Assembly (NCBI GenBank): GCA_028697565.1
Contig: JAQVEU010000076.1
Location: 1 to 5,094 of the forward strand
Length of the DNA: 5,094 nt
Direction of reading: 5' to 3'
Source: Candidatus Ratteibacteria bacterium
Lineage (GTDB): Bacteria; Ratteibacteria; UBA8468; B48-G9; JAFGKM01
Both the position numbers and the translations under genes were made by a program. Every line of letters begins with the position of its first letter. Within the stretch, counting starts at the first letter, position 1. Shown piece after piece: positions 1-5,094 of the stretch. Under the pieces are notes generated by a model that saw only the letters and a list, made by a program, of their open reading frames with translations, did no database searches and had not been told where the DNA came from.

Positions 1-1383
1 AAGGAGTTCAAGATGAGGGAAGTAATTAAATCCAGTCATATATGCAGGCCGGTTATTAAATGCTGTAATCCCATCACTGTGGGCAGTATCAAGAAAGTTA
101 TAGCATGCCTGGTCAAGAAATACGCCATCCATTTCAGGGTATCTTGCAACCATTCCCTTTATCTGTCTTACTATGTCCTTACCAAAAGGCAGGGAAGGGT
201 CAGAATTTAAGAGATGTGTCCCTGGCCATGCAGAGACCTTATTACCATAGATGTCTCTAATCAATGACTTTTTAATTATTGCCCTGGGTAGTTTATCATC
301 CCCATCTCCTGAGACCTGTATATATGGAAGTGCGGAGGCACCTACACTGTGGAGATTTTTGATTGTACGTTTAATAATGTCCACTGTAATATCAGGACAG
401 GTTTTTGAACCTCTTTTAGGATGGCCTGTTTTCCATGCCTTCTTGCCTTCTGGATGATAGTTGCCATATAAAGGAAAGTGTCCATGTATCTCATACCACC
501 TAAGCCCTAACTCTGCCATTATCTCTGCCTCTTTTTGAGATAGGTGATAACTGCCACATACATGACCACCCCACAGGTTATGGATACTGCTGGAACGTGG
601 TGTAAAGTATTCCTTGAATCTTTCATAAATATAACCGAGGGAAGGTCTCCATCCGCCGAAGGCAGCACGCAGGATAAGGGATGTCTGAACAGGTTGTCTT
701 TCACTGAGTGCAAGCCAGTCATATCTTACATCAAGGGATGGCTCACGGTATCCACTCACAAAACGGAATCTTGGTGTCTTAAAGTCAAAAGGCATAGCAA
801 GAAGCAGTCCTTCTTTTTCTTTCTTATGCCATACGCAGAGGGCAGGTATAAGAATTCCACTGGTAATCTCTCCATATTCAAATGCAAACCCACCAAAACG
901 TCCCAGCTCCGATGGCATACTATTTTTTGCTGCCCAGAGTGCATTACTATATGCAGGTTGTGGCCATGGGATAGAATAGACAATAGAACAGGAGCGGAAA
1001 CTTCCTTTCTCCATCATTAGAGATGCGCTCCATCTTATCTCTTCCTCTTCAACAGTGTATTCTTCCGTGAGTATGAAGGGTGCATCTTTAAAAATTCTCT
1101 GTATGGTAAGAGTGTCCCCTTTCACAGCAAACCGGACAGTTTTGATATCCTTGTCCGTATATCTTTTGCCTGTAAGGTCATCACAGACAGAGACACCACC
1201 TTTAGCCGGTGTCCATACAAGTTTTTTATCTCCTATGATTGTGATACACCTTACATCACCTGTGCCCTTTTCAATATCCAACAGCAGTTTTCCACCTTTT
1301 ATCTGCCATCCTCCTGAGACCTTTTCAATCCCTTTTATTGTATCCTCCTTGTAATTGGATTTTATAAGAGAATTATAATTCAT
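1..1383 (-). CDS. Putative TIM-barrel glycoside hydrolase, N-terminal part (cut by window edge)
   Basis: An open frame of 461 codons with no stop runs leftward from ATG at 1383 to the window edge, so the C-terminus is missing. I see no signal peptide, which suggests a cytoplasmic protein. Residues about 20-260 look like a beta-sandwich domain: short alternating strands rich in W, G and K, such as WQIKGGKLLLDIEKGTGDV near residue 26. From about residue 270 the pattern changes to that of a TIM barrel. It has WGGHV (271-275), then GLRWYEIHGHFPLYG, then a strand ending in DGVFLDQ (419-425), followed by HSDGIT (435-440). An Asp at the end of a barrel strand (D419 or D424) is where related alpha-galactosidase-like clans place a catalytic acid. 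This architecture resembles DUF6259-type and other uncharacterised glycosidases, but I cannot name a family or substrate with certainty. It has its own promoter and is divergent from the repair operon. The start is doubtful: ATG 1383 lies inside the promoter, and ATA at 1338 (codon 16) has the better ribosome binding site. Confidence 0.72.
   Translation of the reverse strand, partial: MNYNSLIKSNYKEDTIKGIEKVSGGWQIKGGKLLLDIEKGTGDVRCITIIGDKKLVWTPAKGGVSVCDDLTGKRYTDKDIKTVRFAVKGDTLTIQRIFKDAPFILTEEYTVEEEEIRWSASLMMEKGSFRSCSIVYSIPWPQPAYSNALWAAKNSMPSELGRFGGFAFEYGEITSGILIPALCVWHKKEKEGLLLAMPFDFKTPRFRFVSGYREPSLDVRYDWLALSERQPVQTSLILRAAFGGWRPSLGYIYERFKEYFTPRSSSIHNLWGGHVCGSYHLSQKEAEIMAELGLRWYEIHGHFPLYGNYHPEGKKAWKTGHPKRGSKTCPDITVDIIKRTIKNLHSVGASALPYIQVSGDGDDKLPRAIIKKSLIRDIYGNKVSAWPGTHLLNSDPSLPFGKDIVRQIKGMVARYPEMDGVFLDQACYNFLDTAHSDGITAFNNRPAYMTGFNYFPHLELL
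1344..1350 (-). promoter_or_regulatory. Perfect Shine-Dalgarno AAGGAGG inside the annotated 5' end of the glycosidase gene
   Basis: The minus strand reads AAGGAGG, then five bases (ATACA), then an in-frame ATA codon at 1338-1336. Spacing is ideal for initiation, but no ATG, GTG or TTG lies in frame at a suitable distance. ATG 1383 itself has only a weak AGTAGTGG before it. The site therefore suggests initiation at ATA, or a former ATG that mutated to ATA. Confidence 0.55.
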
Positions 1384-1399
1384 CCACTACTTTTGTCAA
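1372..1399 (-). promoter_or_regulatory. Consensus sigma70-type promoter for the glycosidase gene
   Basis: On the minus strand TTGACA (1399-1394) and TATAAT (1377-1372) are both perfect hexamers, separated by 16 nt, one less than the optimum. Transcription would start near A1365. The spacer contains the apparent ATG at 1383-1381, so a transcript from this promoter would lack that ATG and begin about 15 nt before the AAGGAGG at 1350-1344. Two perfect boxes at workable spacing in this position are unlikely to be chance, but the promoter is not experimentally shown. Confidence 0.65.
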
Positions 1400-1429
1400 T
1401 TTTTTATTCTTTATTGTAGGATAATACGG

Positions 1430-1435
1430 TATAAT
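1430..1435 (+). promoter_or_regulatory. Possible -10 box for the xseA-xseB-mfd operon
   Basis: A perfect TATAAT lies about 124 nt upstream of xseA. No good -35 hexamer sits 16-18 nt before it (TTCTTT at 1407-1412 matches poorly), and there is no TGn extension. The nearest TTGTCA (1393-1398) is too far away. If real, the leader RNA would carry the hairpin at 1454-1470 and the heptamer repeats. In AT-rich DNA a lone TATAAT can be chance. Confidence 0.3.
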
Positions 1436-1453
1436 AATTAGATGTAAATACTC

Positions 1454-1470
1454 AGGCAACTATGTTGCCT
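1454..1470 (+). repeat. Perfect 7-bp inverted repeat (hairpin or operator-like) upstream of xseA
   Basis: AGGCAAC and GTTGCCT are exact reverse complements around a TAT centre. The sequence can form a compact stem-loop in RNA or act as a palindromic protein site in DNA. It is followed on the plus strand by AAAAG and not a T-run, so it is not a classical terminator. It stands 3 nt before the heptamer repeats, and the two may form one composite element. Confidence 0.7.
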
Positions 1471-1473
1471 AAA

Positions 1474-1501
1474 AGTAGCGAGTAGAGAGTAGCAAGTAGC
1501 G
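1474..1501 (+). repeat. Tandem array of four 7-bp repeats (AGTAGCG type)
   Basis: Four consecutive heptamers read AGTAGCG, AGTAGAG, AGTAGCA and AGTAGCG, differing only at the last two positions. The next seven bases (AGAATAA) keep only the first two. The array is noncoding and lies 57 nt before the xseA start. Short heptamer arrays are known in intergenic regions of several bacterial groups, for example cyanobacteria. Their function is generally unclear, and copy number can vary by slippage. Confidence 0.85.
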
Positions 1502-1558
1502 AGAATAAATATCCTTACTTTTGAGTTTAATATGAACGGAGCTCAGTGATATTTACAC

Positions 1559-2872
1559 ATGGAGATACTAACACTACGGGAGTTTTTGGGACAGATCAGA
1601 CAGATTCTTGAGCTTAACTGTCCATTCCAGTACCGCGTTGTAGCAGAGATAGCCCGGTTTAACATCCACTACCAGTCAGGCCATTGCTTCCCTGACCTTG
1701 TAGAAAAAGAAGAGGATGTGGTTGTTGCAAAAGTTAGTGGGGTCATATGGAAAAGTAAACTACCTGATATACTGAAAAAGTTCAGGGATATAGTAGGAGA
1801 AGACATTAGGGAAGGGATGAAGGTCTTACTTGTTGTTGAAGTCCGTTTTCATGAGGTGTACGGGCTACGGCTGAACATTGTGGATATAGACCCCTCTTAC
1901 ACATTGGGAGAGTTTGCACTCACCCGCAAGAAGGTCCTTGCACAACTTGAAAAGGAAGGACTTCTTACGAAAAACAAACAACTCCCTTTTCCCCTTGTGC
2001 CACAAAGGATCGCAGTTATATCTTCAGAGTCATCTGCTGGCTATGAGGACTTTATCAATACTCTTCAAAACAACCTGTATGGCTATAGATTTTCTGTTTC
2101 ACTATTTCCTGCATTTATGCAGGGTGGTCAGGCAGAGGGGTCTATCCTGCACGCTCTGGAGATGTGTCGCACAAAAATAAAAGAGTATGATATTCTGGTG
2201 ATTATCAGGGGTGGTGGGGATAATATAGACCTTCACTGTTTTGATAATTATAATATAGGAAAGGCGATTGCCTGTTTTCCTTTGCCTGTGCTTTCAGGTA
2301 TAGGCCATACCCGCGATGAAACCGTTGTAGATATTGTTTCCTATAAAAAAATGATTACCCCTACTGCCACAGGGGAGTTTATTATAGGCAGGGTAAAAAA
2401 CTTTGAGGACTATATAGAAAATATAAGTAGCCGCATTATAGAGATTACCAAGAGTACTATTGTTGAACAGAAGACACTTGTAGGTAATCTACAAAAACAT
2501 CTGAATATCCTTACAGAATTTTTTATACATAAGGCAGGGCAATACTTTAAGGCCACCATATCTAACTTCAGAACCAATGTAGCAAAGTGTATTACTGCAA
2601 GGGATTTTTTCCTGAAACAGGTGCCCGATAATATATCTTCTGCACTACGGATATATGTAAAAGGGAAGGCAAATTTTCTTGAGAGGCAGGAAGACAGATT
2701 GTCTCTTATGAGCCCTGTGAATGTATTGAAGAGGGGATATAGCATTACATTTAAAAACGGAAAGGCAATAAAGGAGGCAGGTAGTGTTGAGGCAGGAGAT
2801 ATGATAGAGACGTACTTATACAAAGGAAAAATAAAAAGCAAAGTACAGGGAGGAGAAAATGGCAGAGAATAA
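1559..2872 (+). CDS. xseA: Exodeoxyribonuclease VII large subunit
   Basis: This is the catalytic subunit of cytoplasmic exonuclease VII, which cuts single-stranded DNA from both ends into oligonucleotides during repair. At 437 residues it has normal family length. Residues 1-110 form the N-terminal OB-fold DNA-binding domain, with SGH at 40-42. Residues about 115-280 are the nuclease core. D164, R217 (in RGGG), H250 (in GIGH) and D253 align with the Asp, Arg, His and Asp reported as essential in the E. coli enzyme. TPTA follows at 267-270. Residues about 280-380 are the helical coiled-coil arm that binds XseB, and 385-429 form the C-terminal segment with LKRGYSI. Details such as GYEDF, CFDNY and GIGHTRDE follow the Bacteroidetes-type variant, not the E. 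coli one (GAALHD, RGGGSLEDL, AVGHETD). ATG 1559 is the first start after an in-frame stop at 1547. It has only a distant GGAG (1538-1541), so translation initiation may be weak. The stop overlaps the start of xseB. Confidence 0.95.
   Translation: MEILTLREFLGQIRQILELNCPFQYRVVAEIARFNIHYQSGHCFPDLVEKEEDVVVAKVSGVIWKSKLPDILKKFRDIVGEDIREGMKVLLVVEVRFHEVYGLRLNIVDIDPSYTLGEFALTRKKVLAQLEKEGLLTKNKQLPFPLVPQRIAVISSESSAGYEDFINTLQNNLYGYRFSVSLFPAFMQGGQAEGSILHALEMCRTKIKEYDILVIIRGGGDNIDLHCFDNYNIGKAIACFPLPVLSGIGHTRDETVVDIVSYKKMITPTATGEFIIGRVKNFEDYIENISSRIIEITKSTIVEQKTLVGNLQKHLNILTEFFIHKAGQYFKATISNFRTNVAKCITARDFFLKQVPDNISSALRIYVKGKANFLERQEDRLSLMSPVNVLKRGYSITFKNGKAIKEAGSVEAGDMIETYLYKGKIKSKVQGGENGRE
2848..2855 (+). 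promoter_or_regulatory. Strong ribosome binding site for xseB
   Basis: GGGAGGAG lies inside the last codons of xseA. The GGAGG core is 5 nt before ATG 2859. It fixes the xseB start and suggests translation coupled to the end of xseA, perhaps giving the excess of small subunit that the complex needs (several XseB per XseA). Confidence 0.75.
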
Positions 2873-3074
2873 ACTTACCTATAAAAAGGCGGTTTCTGAA
2901 CTTGAGGCAATAGTGAATGAAATAGAAAATGAAGATGTAGATGTGGATAACCTCCTTGAAAAGGTAAAGAGGGCATCGTTTCTTATAAACTACTGCAAAG
3001 AAAAACTAAGAGCTACAGAGGCAGAAGTAAAAAAGGTATTATCTTCTCTTGAGGAAAACAAAGAAGAAAAATAG
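2859..3074 (+). CDS. xseB: Exodeoxyribonuclease VII small subunit
   Basis: This is the non-catalytic partner of XseA. Several copies bind the helical arm of the large subunit to form active exonuclease VII. The 71-residue length is typical. It has the family pattern of two helices: residues 5-24 with the signature spacing of YKKAVSELEAIVNEIE, an acidic turn (DVDVD at 26-30), and a long second helix (30-64) with KVKRAS, YCKEKL and EVKKVL. The INYCKEKL segment matches the conserved L-x3-C-x3-L region. The lysine- and glutamate-rich tail is probably disordered. It overlaps xseA by 14 nt in another frame, has a strong ribosome binding site, and ends in two adjacent TAG stops, 7 nt before mfd. Co-occurrence with xseA makes the assignment secure. 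Confidence 0.93.
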   Translation: MAENKLTYKKAVSELEAIVNEIENEDVDVDNLLEKVKRASFLINYCKEKLRATEAEVKKVLSSLEENKEEK

Positions 3075-3081
3075 TAGTACT

Positions 3082-5094
3082 ATGGAAAACATTCTTACAC
3101 AGATGTTTAAAGGAGATGATATCTCTCGTATAGAGGAACTAACGAGAACAGGAAGGAGGTATGTGTTAATCGGTGGAGGAAAGACATCCTTCTATGCCTC
3201 TTTCATTGCACACCTTTTTCAAAAGGTCAGGAAGAATTTTGTCGTTGTCCTTCCTGATGAACTATCAGCCGAGATATTCTTTCAAGACATCAGAACATTT
3301 ATCAACAACAATAAAGATGTAAAGTTTCTCCCTTCGCCTGAGTTTTTCCTTAAAGATGAGGATGGTATCTCCCCTGTTATGTTTGAGAGGGTAAGTGTAT
3401 TTACGGAGGTTTCTTTAACTAAACAGCCATTTCTACTTGTCTCTCAGCCTGCCTCTATAATGAAGAAGATTCCTTCACTGAAAGAGTTTAGAAAAAGTTG
3501 TATCCATATCAACACAGGGGATGCCATCAGAAGGGACTTTGTGCTCTCACGCCTTTTGGACTATGGATATAGTGAGACAGAGTTTGTAGAAGAACCCGGG
3601 GAGTTTGTCAGGAGGGGCTCTCTTGTGGATGTTTTCCTTCTGAACACACAATTCCCTTTAAGGATTGAGTTTGCAGGTAATTATGTCCAGTCAGTCAGAA
3701 GGTTTGCCTCATCTACTCAGGTATCCTTTGAAAAAATAGGTGGACTTACCATCCTTCCTCTTAATGAAAGATTTGTAGGAGATGAGTCAACTGAATTCAT
3801 AACACAGATAGAGGATGCAGTGATATTTCTTATGGAACCGGAAAGATTTTTGCATTCCAAGTTATGGGAAGAGATGAAAAGTAAAGGATACTACCGTGAT
3901 GAGGACTTTAAATCTATATCAGAGAAGGCAATCGTTTTGAAGGAGGAAGGATATCCTTCAGAGACAAAAGAAGTAATTTTCTGTTTTCAGGTTTTTCCTG
4001 TTTCTGAAAGGTTCTGTTTAGGTGAGAACTTTAGATGGTCCCCGTATAGCAATGAGAATATATATATCTTTTCAGATAATGTTTCTCAGGAACTACGGCT
4101 TAAAGAGATATTAAAGGAAAGGGGTATAGACACATCTAATATAAAATTTCTTCAGGGTGCCATATCATCTGGATTCTCATTTAGCCTGGCAGGTATAACA
4201 GTTCTTGGTAATGATGAACTCTTCGGAAGATATAGGGTGCGCCGACATCCTGGCAGGTACTATGCGGAGGCAGTTCCTATAAGGAGTTATTCCGAAGTAA
4301 AGGAAGGTGATTATGTCGTCCATTATAATGAAGGTATTGGTATCTTCAGGGGGATGCAGGTCCTGAATACAGGTGAGAAGACAGAAGAGTTTGCTATGAT
4401 TGAATATGACAGGGGGGACAAGTTATATGTTCCGATTGGGCAGATATCACTTATTCACAAGTATATAGGCACAGGTACCCCTAAACTATCAACACTCGGT
4501 GGTAAGAACTGGATAAAGATAAGGGAGAAGGTGAGGGAATCAGTGAGAGACCTTGCAGCAGACCTTTATCATCTTTATACAATGAGGAAAAAAGAACGCG
4601 GTTTTCAATTTCTGCCAGATGAGGAATTTCAGAGGGTCTTTGACAATAGTTTTATCTATCCTGAGACAGAAGACCAGCAAAAGGTGATAGATGAGGTTAA
4701 AAAAGATATGATGTCGGATACCATTATGGATAGAATTGTTTGCGGTGATTCCGGTTATGGAAAGACAGAGGTAGCACTGAGGGCATCCTGCAAGGCAGTG
4801 TTAAGTGGCAAACAGGTTGCTGTTCTTGTTCCAACGACAGTTCTTGCACTCCAACACTTTTTAACATTCAGGGAAAGGTTTGCGGACTTTCCTGTCAGAA
4901 TAGAGATGCTTTCAAGAATACTTACGTCTGCAGAACAGAAGAGTACATTAGAAGGATTGCAAAGTGGAAGGGTTGACATAGTAATAGGCACACACAGATT
5001 ATTACAGGAAGATGTCAGATTTAAAAAATTAGGGCTTCTTATCATTGATGAAGAGCAAAGGTTCGGGGTAGTACATAAAGAGAGGATAAAGAAA
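3082..5094 (+). CDS. mfd: Transcription-repair coupling factor Mfd, N-terminal two thirds (cut by window edge)
   Basis: Mfd is an ATP-driven DNA translocase. It pushes RNA polymerase stalled at lesions off the DNA and recruits UvrA to start nucleotide excision repair. The open frame gives 671 codons of a protein usually 1,050-1,200 long, so the rest of the motor and the C-terminal domain lie outside. Residues 1-240 are the UvrB-homology region, with LLDYGY and PGEFVRRGSLVDVF (172-185). GDYVVHYNEGIGIFRG (409-424) marks the RNA polymerase-interacting domain. The superfamily 2 helicase motor follows: Walker A GDSGYGKT (555-562), VPTTVLALQH (583-592), GTHRLL (636-641) and Walker B box DEEQ (656-659) with RFG. 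Walker A has Ser where GDVG is usual. The N-terminal domain keeps GGGKT (31-35) but lacks the first Gly of a P-loop, as expected for the non-ATPase UvrB-like module. ATG 3082 starts 7 nt after xseB with no clear ribosome binding site, so translational coupling is likely. Confidence 0.95.
   Translation, partial: MENILTQMFKGDDISRIEELTRTGRRYVLIGGGKTSFYASFIAHLFQKVRKNFVVVLPDELSAEIFFQDIRTFINNNKDVKFLPSPEFFLKDEDGISPVMFERVSVFTEVSLTKQPFLLVSQPASIMKKIPSLKEFRKSCIHINTGDAIRRDFVLSRLLDYGYSETEFVEEPGEFVRRGSLVDVFLLNTQFPLRIEFAGNYVQSVRRFASSTQVSFEKIGGLTILPLNERFVGDESTEFITQIEDAVIFLMEPERFLHSKLWEEMKSKGYYRDEDFKSISEKAIVLKEEGYPSETKEVIFCFQVFPVSERFCLGENFRWSPYSNENIYIFSDNVSQELRLKEILKERGIDTSNIKFLQGAISSGFSFSLAGITVLGNDELFGRYRVRRHPGRYYAEAVPIRSYSEVKEGDYVVHYNEGIGIFRGMQVLNTGEKTEEFAMIEYDRGDKLYVPIGQISLIHKYIGTGTPKLSTLGGKNWIKIREKVRESVRDLAADLYHLYTMRKKERGFQFLPDEEFQRVFDNSFIYPETEDQQKVIDEVKKDMMSDTIMDRIVCGDSGYGKTEVALRASCKAVLSGKQVAVLVPTTVLALQHFLTFRERFADFPVRIEMLSRILTSAEQKSTLEGLQSGRVDIVIGTHRLLQEDVRFKKLGLLIIDEEQRFGVVHKERIKK

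Noticed and set aside
544..1020. Plus-strand open frame of 158 codons
   Set aside because: It is antisense to the well-formed glycosidase frame, has no ribosome binding site, and its translation has no recognisable fold.
1055..1354. Plus-strand open frame of 99 codons rich in Ser, Pro and Leu
   Set aside because: It is a shadow of the minus-strand gene, with composition typical of antisense reading.
1454..1470. Rho-independent terminator
   Set aside because: There is a stem-loop but no T-run on either side. The stem is also short and lies upstream of genes on both strands.
1474..1501. CRISPR-like array
   Set aside because: The repeats are 7 bp and directly abut without spacers, and no cas gene is present.
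2410..2841. Minus-strand open frame of 143 codons with hydrophobic stretches
   Set aside because: It lies wholly inside xseA, whose conserved motifs explain the DNA. The hydrophobicity comes from antisense reading of Lys/Glu-rich helices.
3103..3105. Alternative mfd start at the second ATG
   Set aside because: It has no better ribosome binding site, and ATG 3082 gives the usual tight operon spacing.
4755..5045. Minus-strand open frame of 96 codons
   Set aside because: It lies opposite the conserved helicase motifs of mfd and has no family features.

Overview
This window comes from a moderately AT-rich bacterial chromosome that uses AGA/AGG and ATA codons heavily. It holds two divergent transcription units around a short regulatory gap at about 1384-1558. 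Strong AGGAGG-type ribosome binding sites and a consensus-like TTGACA/TATAAT promoter argue against Bacteroidetes proper. The exonuclease VII large subunit nevertheless belongs, by its motifs, to the variant form typical of Bacteroidetes. Together with a TIM-barrel glycosidase-like gene, this would fit an uncultured candidate phylum (for example an Omnitrophota- or PVC-like lineage), but that placement is a low-confidence inference.

Left part (1-1383, minus strand): the first 461 codons of a large predicted carbohydrate-active enzyme. It has an N-terminal beta-sandwich-like region followed by a TIM-barrel-like catalytic region, and it runs off the left edge. Its start is unusual. A near-perfect promoter lies across the only in-frame ATG, and a perfect AAGGAGG lies downstream of it, 5 nt before an in-frame ATA codon. 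The real start may therefore be that ATA, at codon 16.

Middle gap: it contains a possible -10 box for the rightward operon, a perfect 7-bp hairpin, and four tandem 7-bp repeats of the AGTAGCG type. All lie in what would be the 5' untranslated leader of xseA.

Right part (1559-5094, plus strand): a tight DNA repair operon, xseA-xseB-mfd. xseA and xseB encode the large and small subunits of exonuclease VII and overlap by 14 nt. mfd, encoding the transcription-repair coupling factor, starts 7 nt after xseB and is cut by the right edge after 671 codons. The two enzymes act in separate steps of DNA maintenance: single-strand trimming, and removal of RNA polymerase stalled at lesions followed by recruitment of excision repair. 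Here they are probably co-expressed.

I see no mobile element, CRISPR array, RNA gene or clearly novel multi-gene system. The most noteworthy signals are the start region of the glycosidase gene and the hairpin plus heptamer array.
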